A DNA stretch of 64,000 nucleotides from Rhypophila decipiens (lineage: Eukaryota; Ascomycota; Sordariomycetes; Sordariales; Naviculisporaceae): contig MU858049.1 of the NCBI GenBank assembly GCA_033297075.1, forward strand, positions 620,001-684,000, written 5' to 3'. Below are positions 10,637 through 20,888 of this stretch, in pieces (position 1 is the stretch's first letter; every line of letters starts with the position of its first letter). The translations under genes were made by a program, and so were the position numbers. The notes beneath the pieces are model-generated. The model had not been told where the DNA came from and did no database searches. It worked only from the letters and a program-made list of their open reading frames with translations.

Positions 10637-12771
10637 CTACAACATATTGTTAAGCTTCCCGCCCCTGACAACCCCAAGCGGCACGCGGTTCTCCTTTCCC
10701 CTGCCTGCGGCACCACTAAGCAACTCGTCAACAAACCGCGTCTTATCGTCCCCAATCTTGCGCCGAAACATGTTCAAGTCCTTGAGTAAACCCTGCATGG
10801 TCTCATGCATATCGTCTTGATCCTCTTCATATCCCCCTCGCGGCGTCCCCTCCCGTCCACCCTCGACAACCGTCTCCCCGCCCGACGAAGCCTCGGATAA
10901 ATACCCATCATCTTCTTCATTCTCTTTATCCTCGCCACTAGAATTCGACCTCGACAAACTCGAAACCCTCTTCTTCAAAACCCCCAACCCGTTGTCAGTC
11001 TCCTCCTCCTCCTCAACAGCCCTAACAACATGCGGCACAGTAATAGGATTCTTCAAGCTCTCCAGCGCAAGCTTCAAGTGCAGCCGTAGCGCCTCATTCT
11101 CCGTCTGCAAGCTGCGTATCTTGCTCTCGGCGGCTAGACTCCTCTCCTCCATGAGCCTCTGCAGACCGCGCACCCTCGCCTGGTACTCGTCGAGCTTCTC
11201 CTCCGCCTCGCGCGCGTTCTTCTCGCGGCGCTGCGAATCCCCCACCACGAGCTGGAGCGTGCGGATCTCCTCCGCCATGGCGGCAATCTGCGCGTCGCGC
11301 TCGGCCGTGCTGATGGAGTCCTGGTTGACCACCGCCCGGGTGCGTATCCGCTTGGCCTGGTCCGCGTATCGTAGTGTGGAGAGCGTCTCTTCGTAGTCTG
11401 ACGGCGCGATGCAGGCTATCATTGCTGTTTTGGAGTTTCCCCCTAGCGAGTCCTTTAGCAGCCAGGTGAGTATACTATCCCTGTACGGGACGACGGTGTT
11501 TATTTTTTTATTGTTCGGTTTGGAACCACCAGAAGTTGCTGCTGCTGGCTTTTTTGGATCCGCCAACGCAGCAATTACCCTCCCCAGCGTGGTCAGCGAT
11601 TTATTTATGTTGCTACCCTCTCTTAATCTCGCCCCCGTCGCCTCGGTAGACTTTGCTCGCTCGCTACCGGCAAGATCCACCAGCCGTATACGAGAACTCC
11701 TCTCGGTAGTCTCGTCAGTCTCCAGGTCGTGGTGGATCTGCTTCAGCATAATGGTAAACACAGCATGGGACCGAGAACTCGTGTCGTTCATTTTTGTGCT
11801 CGCCGTGGTGCGGGATGCGTCGCCCACCCGCATGTATCGCAATATCTCGTTGATATTTCGCACGGGGACTTCGGTCAGATCCTTGACGTAGGGCCCTTCG
11901 GTGGGTGATTCGCGGATCTTGAGGTAATAAGGCGGCTGGCTGGGCACCACCGGCACGAGCAAATCGCGGACATGCTCGTTGTAGACTTCAAAATACGAGA
12001 CTCGGACGTTGTAGCTTATATTGGGCGTCTCGTCTTGCGCGGCGGCGATGCGCTCGAAGAGATCCTCGCAGGTCCGGGGGATTAGACCCGGGGAGTCGGG
12101 CGTGCCCATCATGGTATAGGACTTGCCCGAGCCCGTCTGGCCGTAGGCGAATATACAGGTGTGGTAGCCTTCAAAGTTATGGTCTAGGAATTCTTCGCCC
12201 AGAGAGTCGTAGACGTCTTCTTGCGTGGCGTAGTGCTCGTCGCTTGGGTTGTGGGACCAGAAGGAGTTGTCAAATGTGAATTGTTTTTCTTCGATTATTC
12301 TGCGCGAGTTACTCGCCCGGTCGGTCGCGTCGGGGACCATGAGGGTTGTTTGTTGCGTTATTGGGTCCATTTTTATCAGGCATGTTGCGTTGCGGTTTAT
12401 TTCTACATTGAAAGAGCTGGTTAGTTTATTATTGCACGGCGAGAAACGGAAAAGAAAAGGACAGACAGACCTCTAGGCAAAAAAGCGCGCACCCTCACCA
12501 CGACGCGAACATTTCCCCCAGGATCCATCCTCGCATGCGGCGGCACCGTGCCATCGCGAGAGCGCAACGACGGCGTCGAGGCATGCGATCGAGCAGCGTA
12601 GCGCTGGAGCGAAACCTCGGTGGCAGAGTTGTGCGTGGGCATTGGATATTCGTAATACTCTTGTTGCGATGGGGTCGGGGGCATCAATCGTGAGTCGAGC
12701 GAGAGGTCAGTCAGCGTGTCGGTGATGTCGGTGACAATGTCGCGGAATCGCCGTTCGAGAACGTGATACAT
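10637..12771 (-). CDS. Short kinesin-3-type motor protein
   Basis: Two exons on the minus strand, 12771-12471 and 12402-10637, with a 68-nt intron, give 688 residues. The motor domain starts near residue 87 (NVRVVVRVRAF). It has the P-loop GQTGSGKS at 188-195, switch I NDTSSRSH at 306-313 and switch II DLAGSE at 343-348. The loop-12 region contains Lys/Asn-rich PNNKKINTVVPYRDS, and the overall wording of the motor is closest to kinesin-3 (Unc104/KIF1). A neck and short coiled coil follow (about 475-560), then an acidic Ser-rich tail. I see no FHA, kinesin-associated or PH domain, so this is not the long Unc104-type cargo motor. It resembles the small kinesin-3 paralogues of filamentous fungi. 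The first 86 residues before the motor are unusual in length and rich in Thr/Ser/Pro. Cargo is unknown. Confidence 0.9.
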
Positions 12772-13431
12772 TTATTTCTTTTTTTATTTACTTTGATCCT
12801 AAGGCAGGCAAGGCAGGCAGGCAGGGCTGACCTGTGCAAGGGCAAGGGCAGGGGCAGCTTCACGAATCCCCGTTCTGAGAGTAGCGCGGTGGGTAACAAT
12901 TGGCTAGTTTGGAGATCTTTTGCAGTTTAATCCTTCCTTGGAGTGTGGATTGGTGCCACTTTGGGGTTCAATGACGATGTGGTTGGGCGGCTGCGCTGTT
13001 GCTGCGATTTCCGTTTGTTGACAATCGCGGGGCTGTTGCCGGGGAACGGGTTATCGTTACACGCCAAGACCGCTTATCTGGAGGAGAGGTTCGTCTTGGC
13101 GGCCTGCCAGCTCAACACCAGGAGACACAACAGCACTTGGATATTCGTAACGGGAATCAACAACGGGTTTATTAAGATAAAGTCAGTGTGGAAATCTAAC
13201 AGAAGGTAAATATGATCTAATCATTAGTAGACCCAACATCATAGTAAAGCTTTCACTGCGTCCTAGCTCATCTATTACTTATCTATATATTCAAACTACT
13301 AAGGCTATACTCTTATAAAATATTTAGGCTTAAGCTATATTATCTTTAGAGAGACAATGTTAAGAGAGAGATAATGATAATAAAGTTTATTTCTATAAAA
13401 GAAAAATAACCAGTTTATAAAATAACAAAAA
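12772..13431. other. Intergenic; GGCA-type microsatellite and AT-rich stretch
   Basis: Repeats of AGGCAGGC and GGGCAA type lie at about 12802-12856, immediately upstream of the kinesin start. From about 13210 to 13431 the sequence becomes AT-rich, with many TA steps, next to the inverted repeat at 13432. No gene seen. Confidence 0.5.
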
Positions 13432-13576
13432 CTCAAGGCACCCTAACCCGTCGTTGACCTCTAAGTTACCTTAGAACAAGCTTAAGTCACCTCAGGCTAA
13501 GGCTAAGATAACCTGAGATGATTGAAGCTCGTTCTAAGGTGGCTTGGAGGTCAACGACGGGTAAAGGTGCCTTGAG
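13432..13576. repeat. Inverted repeat, 65-bp arms with a 15-bp spacer
   Basis: The left arm 13432-13496 (starting CTCAAGGCACC) is the near reverse complement of 13512-13576 (ending GGTGCCTTGAG). The spacer is 13497-13511. I count roughly nine differences over 65 positions, and most are C/T or G/A transitions, as RIP would leave. The RNA or single strand would fold into a long hairpin. It abuts the tRNA-like unit at 13577. Confidence 0.85.
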
Positions 13577-13732
13577 AAAAGCCTATTACGGCTTTTTTTT
13601 GGTGACCGTGCCCGGGATTGAACCGACACCCTCCCCGAGGAGAGGGTGCTGCAGGCCGGAGGGGTACAGAGGAATTACTTTGGTGGTAACGCTTCACCGT
13701 TGGGCTATAACCAACTCATCTCTGCTGTCACC
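13577..13732 (-). ncRNA. tRNA-like unit with Pol III box A and box B (possible SINE or ncRNA)
   Basis: Read on the minus strand, TAGCCCAACGG (13707-13697) fits the box A consensus and GGTTCAATCC (13624-13615) fits box B. Before box B is a strong hairpin like the long variable arm of class II tRNAs. The outer ends GGTGAC (13732-13727) and GTCACC (13606-13601) can pair. After GTCACC comes A8, and A4-GCC-GTAATA-GGC-T4 forms a hairpin ending in T4 at 13580-13577, a possible Pol III terminator. I could not fold a normal acceptor and anticodon arm, so I do not call a functional tRNA. A tRNA-derived SINE relic or a Pol III ncRNA is possible. Confidence 0.45.
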
Positions 13733-14108
13733 ATCCCCTCCAGTTGAAAACACTGACCGAAACTCGTGCCTATAAAGGGAAGGGCTGGCCAGTGGTAAGG
13801 TTGGTTGGGATGGGCCTTGGAACGGATTGGACACCATGAGGTTGGGAAGAAAAGACGGTCATTCCAGTGCCAGATCTAAATGCCCACCTCCTGCCTGGTT
13901 TATGGATCTACACTGAGGGTTTGGCTGCTGGACCATATGTCCTTGCTGCTTTGCTGCTCCAGTCGAAAACACCAAACGCCGATACTATCGTAAACCAGAT
14001 CTATTCCCAAGTTCAAGCGCCGAAAGAGACAAGGAAAGCACTCGCCAGTGATGTGAAAAGTCGATTGTAGGAGACTCTAGGTATCTTCGCTCTAAAAAGA
14101 CCAATAAT
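13733..14108. other. Intergenic, 3' side of the PPPDE gene
   Basis: A 67-codon frame at 13867-14070 matches nothing I recognise and is not called. Confidence 0.5.
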
Positions 14109-15910
14109 CTATGGCTGCCTCAACCCTTTCCCAAGCAGCTCCTCACCCACCTCCTTGATCACCCGCAGATCAGGAAACTTCTTCTGCTTACTCTTGATGG
14201 TATCCTCGGCGTCCATCGTCCTCAACAGATCCGCAAGCTGGCTGTCCAGAGGAAGACGGTACACCAGAAGCCCCAAGGCAGTCACCATGCCCTCCAGCGC
14301 CTCTGTCGAGGTCTCCTCCTGGCCAATTGCCTCCAGCGTCGAGGCCGCAAGCTCAACCTGATCATCCTCGGGCAAGACATCTCCTGGTCCATCTCGTCTT
14401 TTGCGGCTATTCGCCAGAGACATGTTGAATAGCAGAGAGGCGGCGGCGACCCGTACATTACTGTGCCCGTCATCCAGAAAGCTGCTCGAGATCAGCTGGG
14501 TGACGGCTGTTCGGAGACCCGCGTGTCCCAAAACCTGATCTTCATACAAGTGGCTGGAAAACAGGTTGCAAGCCATCTGCAGAGTCACCAGACGCAGGGC
14601 ATAGGGGCAGTCTGTCCGCGAGTTGACAGACTCAAGGACGGCAAGGACTGTCTGTTGGTCCTTCTCCTCAGCCAGATAACCGCTGAAGCGTGGATCGACC
14701 AATGCACACCGCAGCAAATCGACAACCGTAAACGAGATATCGACTGGAAGCTTCTCCATAGATTCCCGTACCCATGCTGTGAAGCCAACCATGTCCGGTA
14801 ACGTCGTCTCCGCGGGTCCCTCCGCTGACCTAGCCTCGATGAATTCCTTGACTCCTTGAACGGCAGCGTGCTCGGCGACCGGTCCCATTTTCGCCAGCAA
14901 CTTGGGAAGTGGCGGGACTTTGGAGAAGAGAACCGGTTTACCAAGTCTGGCAAATGTGGGGAGGCTGAGAGACTGATGTGGGTGCAGCGGCCAGGCCATC
15001 TGCAGCAAGAGTCGCACGTTGCCCTGGAGCGCCGACGGATCCGCGCCGCTCCATCGGTTCTCCTGTTCGCCCTTGAGAAAAGTCATAAAGGTGGGAGTCG
15101 CGGAAATCGAGTATCTGGAAGCAACATCGAAGGCTTCCGAAGTGTCGACTTTGATCAGAATTCCCTTATCGCCCGCCTCGGCCGCCAGTTCGTCGTATAG
15201 CGGATAGACCAGCTTGCAAGGCGGGCAGGTGGCTGATGTGAAAAAAATGACGGCACAAGAAGAGCGGGCCTTGGCCAGGAGCTGATCCAACTGCTGTAGA
15301 TTCTTCACATACTGAACCTTTCCGAAGTGGTGATGAAATTCGGCCTGAGGTTTTGACGAGCTTCCTGGTGTAGTCTGCTGGATACCGAGGATGCCTCCTT
15401 GCCGCTTTTGAGCGCCCACTTGCTGGTTCAGCATCGGCATCATCATCTGACCAAAGGGCGAATCGAGTACGGCCTGGGGCATGTTGCGGATATGGCTTGG
15501 GATTCCCTTGCCGACGAGAAAAGTGCTGAAATCATTGGAGAAATTGTTGCAGTTGTGCCTAAAGAGATCGTAGGCCTCGACTGTGTAGATCTCACGTAAT
15601 GAGTCCAGATATTCCTCAATCACCTCTTGTGGCACTGGATTATGAATTATCGTGTTAGCCTTGTTTCTGAGGGCATCAAATGTTGACTCGACCTACAGTG
15701 GGTGGTGCCAAGATATATTTCTTGCATCGGCTGGCCGAGATGGGAGCTCCCGGGGGGAATTGCGACCACGTTTCCATCGTAGACATATTCTCGCCCGCGA
15801 AGCTTGATGGATGTGTGGTAGACGGCATCTAGCTGGAAACCAAGCAGCTGCAAGGACATCGACTTGGCCATGCCCCTTGAGAGGTCATACACGAGCAAGT
15901 GGACGTCCAT
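14109..15910 (-). CDS. PPPDE (DeSI-type) isopeptidase fused to thioredoxin and PUL domains
   Basis: Two exons, 15910-15697 and 15634-14109, give 579 residues. Residues 1 to about 150 form a PPPDE thiol peptidase fold, with probable catalytic His32 (in VYHTSIKLRG) and Cys100 (in RHNCNNFSND). This family includes enzymes that remove SUMO or ubiquitin-like modifiers. A thioredoxin domain follows (about 172-285), with the redox motif C208-P-P-C211 and a cis-Pro region SATPTF. The C-terminal half (about 300-570) has the helical-repeat look of a PUL domain, which in Ufd3/PLAA proteins binds Cdc48/p97. The combination suggests a Cdc48-linked deubiquitinase or desumoylase with redox sensing; this is inference from domains. 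It is transcribed divergently from GDA1. Confidence 0.9.
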
Positions 15911-16972
15911 GGTGGAATCCGAAGTTGGCGATTATCAGTCGGCAGATCTTCAAAATGACGGTGCAGCACGGAGAGATGTTCAAGGTTCAAGGCGAGCGGA
16001 AAAGTGAGTTTTAGGAATTTGGCAGTAAGTGGTTGAAAGTTCAAGACTGCGATCGGACCAAGAATCGGGCAAAACTATCTATAAACTGTCACTGCCATCT
16101 GTTCTCTGTCGGTATCATTGACAAGAGGCAGCAATGTTGGTTACGCAGCTGAGAATCCGAAGAAGGCTGAGGAAGGCAATGGCGAAAGGAGAAATCCCGC
16201 GGCGTCCGTCTTTGGAGCCAATGAGCCGCCGCACCGATCAGCGACGCCACGGGGCCCGACGCCCTCAATTGCCGACCGGTGGTAATGCATCCCGAAGTGT
16301 CCATGAAGCATTCCCAATATCCAAGAAAAAAATATCCAAGAAGACGATACAAAGCAAGCAGATCAAACCAGATTTGAAGAAGAGAATGGACTTCGAAGTG
16401 CCCCGAAAGGGGCAAGTTTGTTAGTGTGTTCCATCCCTGCTGCCCTATCGCCATTCGGCAGACGGTTTTACAGCCGTTCCCACCAAGCCTAGCCCCTGGA
16501 AGACCAGCCGCTTGGCGGTAGTTCCCATTATGCAATCCAGCGGGGAAAAGGGAGATTCTGCACCTTGAATTGGAACACGCAGGACACGCCTCCCTAACAA
16601 CACCGTCAGTGCCAATCCCAAAAGAGATCTCAAGAAAATTGGGGCCTCCGCAATCTTACAACCCCTATTTCGACTGTACCGAAAAAAGCAATCCACCTCG
16701 AAACGAGATCCAAAACTTTTTCTGTGATTTTGAGCTGTTCTTCTCTGTGGCAAACCCGAGGGGAAAATAGAGTCATAATCTGTGTTGTTTCTGTTTTTTT
16801 TTCTCGCCTTATATTCCGGCTTCGTCTTTTCGTCACTCGTTCTTATCGGCACCTTCCTGCTAGCCGCATGTTCTCCAAGCTGGCGTTCTAGACAAATCAA
16901 GACAAAGGGTCACCGACCACCACACAAGACCTCTCTACACACTTCCCTCAGCTCGTGGGACCGACTCTCCTT
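15911..16972. promoter_or_regulatory. Bidirectional promoter region between the PPPDE gene and GDA1
   Basis: The two genes point away from each other across this gap of about 1.06 kb. No frame in it looks like a real protein. C/T-rich tracts near 16780-16870 lie upstream of GDA1, as in many fungal promoters. Confidence 0.55.
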
Positions 16973-18746
16973 ATGCGACGAACCTCGGTTTCATTGCCGA
17001 CCAAGCAAATTGCCCGCGACCCCTTCGAGAAGCCAGATCGCTACGACGGCGACCACAGGGAACCCGGGTTGATCGCAAGAATGCAGTCCGCATGGGTATC
17101 GCAATCGCAGCGCGCGCGCTACATCAAGACGGGCGGCATAATCTTTTTCATTTTCCTTGTATTATACTACCTGTCCCCGTCTGGGGTCGACGTCTACCGT
17201 GGAGGTGCGAGTTTCCGATGGAATCCCCCGTGTTTGAACCGCTCACCTAACACATTCGGTTTACAGGCAACTCTGGTGGCCAGACACCCTCTGATTCGTC
17301 GTACGGCACCGACAAATGCACGCGCTCCATCTCGAAAGAGAAGCCAATCGTCCAATATGTCCTCATGATTGATGCTGGCAGCACTGGCTCGCGCATTCAC
17401 GTCTACAAGTTCAACAACTGCGGTACCACTCCTGAACTCGAGGATGAGGTTCTCTTCAAGCAGACCGAGAAGATCGAGGGCAAGAGCAGCGGATTGAGCG
17501 CCTACAAGGACGACCCCGAGGCCGCCGCCAAGAGCTTGGATCCCCTCTTGGATGCTGCCGTTGCCGTCGTTCCCGACAAGCTCAAGGCCTGCAGTCCCCT
17601 GGCCGTGAAGGCGACCGCCGGTCTCCGTCTGGCTGGCAAGGAGAAGAGCGAAAGGATTCTCGAGGCCGTCCGCCAGCGTCTCGAGACCAAGTATCCCTTC
17701 CCCGTCGTTTCTAAGGAGAAGGAGGGCGTTGTGATCATGGATGGCTCCGACGAGGGTGTCTATGCCTGGATCACGACCAACTACCTGCTTGGAAAGATTG
17801 GTGGCCCCGACCACAGCCCGACTGCCGCCGTCTTTGATCTCGGTGGAGGCTCTACCCAGATCGTCTTTGAGCCCACCTTTGATGGTCTTTCGTCTGGTGG
17901 AATGCCCAACAAGCTCGCCGAAGGAGACCACAAGTATGACCTCGATTTCAACGGCCGCCACTTTGCCCTCTACCAGCACTCTCATCTCGGCTATGGTCTC
18001 ATGTCGGCCCGCGAAGCCGTCTCGCTCACCCTTGTTGAGGATCTCCACAAGATGAACGACAAGGACCGGGAATGGATGGAGAAGCCCATCACGAACCCCT
18101 GCTTCGCCCCTGGCATGGCAAAGGTCGTCAAGGTTCCCCTTTCTGAAGGCCACGTCCTCGGTTCGGAGCTCCAGCTCAACATGACGGGCCCCAAGGCTCC
18201 CGCTCCCGCTCAGTGCCGCGCACTCGCCGAGCGCATCCTCAAGAAGGACGCGGCTTGCAACCTCGCGCCTTGCTCTTTCAACGGTGTCCACCAGCCGTCA
18301 ATCGCCAAGACCTTTGCCAAGGAGGACATCTATTTCCTGTCGTACTTCTACGACCGGGCCGCCGAGTTGGGCATGCCCGAATCGTTCACTCTTCGTGAGC
18401 TGCACGATCTCGCTGCCACGGTCTGTGGCGGAGAGGAGTCGTGGGATGTCTTTACCAGCGTCCCCAAGGCGCTCGAGGAGCTCCGTGACAGGCCCGAGAC
18501 CTGTCTCGATCTGAACTTTATGTTGGCATTGACCCATACTGGTTATGAGATGCCGATTGATCGCGAGGTGAGAATCGGCAAGCAGATTAAGGGATACGAA
18601 CTGGGTTGGTGTTTGGGTGCTAGGTAAGCTTCTCCCCTTTGTCGTATGATCATGATTTATGTAACAGATTTACTAACTTTTTTCATAGCTTGCCCCTTCT
18701 TGAGGCTGGATCCGGCTGGCACTGCAAGGTCACCGAGATTCATTAG
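16973..18746 (+). CDS. gda1: Golgi guanosine diphosphatase (GDA1/CD39 family)
   Basis: Exons 16973-17204, 17267-18623 and 18689-18746 give 548 residues. It is a type II membrane protein: a basic cytosolic N-terminus, one membrane segment at about 54-68 (GGIIFFIFLVLYYL), then the lumenal enzyme. Apyrase conserved regions are all visible: DAGSTGSR (113-120), ATAGLR (193-198), DEGVYAW (239-245, Glu240 the likely catalytic base), DLGGGSTQ (268-275) and the late YFLSYFYDR. Gda1 turns GDP into GMP in the Golgi lumen so that GMP can be exchanged for GDP-mannose, feeding protein and lipid mannosylation. The last exon encodes the expected LPLLEAGSGWHCKV end. The start is the first ATG in frame. Confidence 0.95.
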
Positions 18747-20888
18747 AAATGAAGACGAGACCTATGACAAAAACAACAAAAGTCACGAAACCATGAACGC
18801 CATACAATATTTGGTTGGGTCCAAAAGAGACACCCTTTTACATTTTATAATACCACATCGCAAATGCTTTTCTTGATGGATACCTTAGCATTATACATCT
18901 TATCGTTTCTTCCCCGGAGAGGTATCCATTGCGTTGTAACTCTACCTAACTATACCATATCTTTTTCAACCTGCGTGTTCTAGCTTTTGTAATATCATGG
19001 GATGGACGGACGGATTTCGGTTTCTTGGATAGGCACAAAACTAGGTCTAGAGTCAAATCACTAACGAATGACAAGAGAGAACAAAAATCTGGGGCAGAAA
19101 TAGAGTATATCTTGTACTTGTTGGTGCGGCATTCATTGTTCCCTGTACGTCACTAAGGTTCATCTTTACTGCACCAGATTCTAGTCACGCTGTTTCTCCT
19201 GGAAGGGTCTTGCTGTCCGTGACTTGCTCTGGTATTGTCCAGGCTGATGTACAGTGCTCGCTGACTGAGGCTGAGCTGCCAACCAACAATAACCTCCAAC
19301 CACAGGTCGAGCCGAGGTTGGTTTGCTTGTCTCTGCGTGCATTACCCGAGCCTCACGTCTAAAAATAACATTTGCTTGGTTCCTTGAATTGACAACAATC
19401 CTTTTGATGGTCGAGACGAACATGTTGGTCGATGTTCTTTGGATTGCGGGCAAGGTCATGGACCCTGAGCTGAGATAAGTAACATCTTGATCATATTATC
19501 ACACTGTACGCTCTGCAACCAAGGGCTCACACCAGGGTGTTGTTTAGAATTAAGCAAACTGTTCTGACAAGAGTCTCTGTAGCCGCGTCCTATACCTGGC
19601 GGTTGTTGGTGGTTTTCTGACTTCGCCCGAGGATCGACGTGCTGTGCCTTGGACCGGACAGTCTTGAGCATCTAGTTGGTAGCATTGTTCAGTTATCAGT
19701 TCGAAATGGGTATGAACAAGGTGGGTGAGGTCCAAGTTTGGCCGAACAGGATACAGTATATACTGTACACATTGTTTCCTGGAAACATCAGCTAACAGAC
19801 CAGACCACGAAAACTAGCAAATAAGTAAATACGCATAGTATACGCAAGGTTGTACTCCGAATTTGAGATGGCCCCTTCTTCTCTTTTTCCATCAGTCCAT
19901 TCATCTCGGCTTCGTTTTGTGGCGACCGCATTTATCATGTGTTCTTCGATTTGATGTTGATGGACGCACACATCGACCAGCAACTACCTGTGACTCGCCC
20001 AGTTTCGAATGAGGGTCTGACACACAGCGCTCTCGACGACATCCCTCGTTATCATACTATTCTTCCGCTGTACGCCGGGGTACCTGCATCGAACAGTAAC
20101 ACAGCTCCAGATTCGTGGCGAGACTGGAAATGTGTGGTTAAGGGAACCTGTCCTGTATCACTATCCGGCACGGTAAAGACGAATTCGATCGCGGGAGGCA
20201 AACGCTGGGAATCTGGTGTCTAGGATTCTTTGCTCGGGCTATTGTTGTTAAGTTTTGCGGAGTGTAAGTAGACCCCTAGATCAAGACCAAGGGTGGGATT
20301 CTTTTTTCTTCCATGTCATCTGAACTTCAACGGCGAGCTCGGTCCAACTTGGAACAAATATTATGGACTACACTTGGCTATTTTCTGCTGCTGAAAAGTC
20401 TATGATGCCTTTCTGAAGCGGGAGCGAGTGCCTGCCTGCCCAAGTTGCCGCCTCCACGGGTCGCACCTTCCTTCCATTCTTGCCTCCCCTCCTTGATAGG
20501 GCCAGAGATCTAGGAGGTTGCACCTTCCCTTCTTCTCATTGTCTACACAATATTAATATCCACTCTGCAGAAGCCGTCCCAAGTTCTTGGTGACTCACCT
20601 GCTGCATTTGGCAACCAAAGCCATCACATTGACTGTAAACAGTCTCATTATCAACACGTTTTGGTGTACTCATCGCTAATTTGGTCCAGTTTTGCCGAGT
20701 AGGATTTTCCTTCATACTTCTGCCTACGAGCTTTCAACTCAGCGGCAAGAAAGCTTTTACTCCTATACCCAAGTATTGTTTCCGTTTCTTTTTCGCCTCT
20801 AGTACAAACTGTCAACAGTATTGCTACATCTTTCGACCAACGTCAAGAAGAAGAGGGGGACAGAGTCGCCACGGTTTTAAATCTCGAA
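18747..20888. other. Intergenic, promoter side of the DUF3176 gene; no gene recognised
   Basis: Small frames on both strands (for example 19181-19459 minus and 19939-20223 plus) have no family features. GTACAGT-type motifs occur near 19249 and 19751. The last 700 bp, with C/T-rich stretches, probably includes the promoter and 5' leader of the gene at 20889. Confidence 0.5.

Noticed and set aside
13601..13732. Functional tRNA gene
   Set aside because: The acceptor and anticodon arms cannot be folded properly and box A-B spacing is large; reported as tRNA-like only.
17194..18291. 365-codon minus-strand frame opposite gda1
   Set aside because: It is a mirror of the strongly biased codon use in gda1; the product (Gly/Leu/Val/Glu-rich) matches no family.
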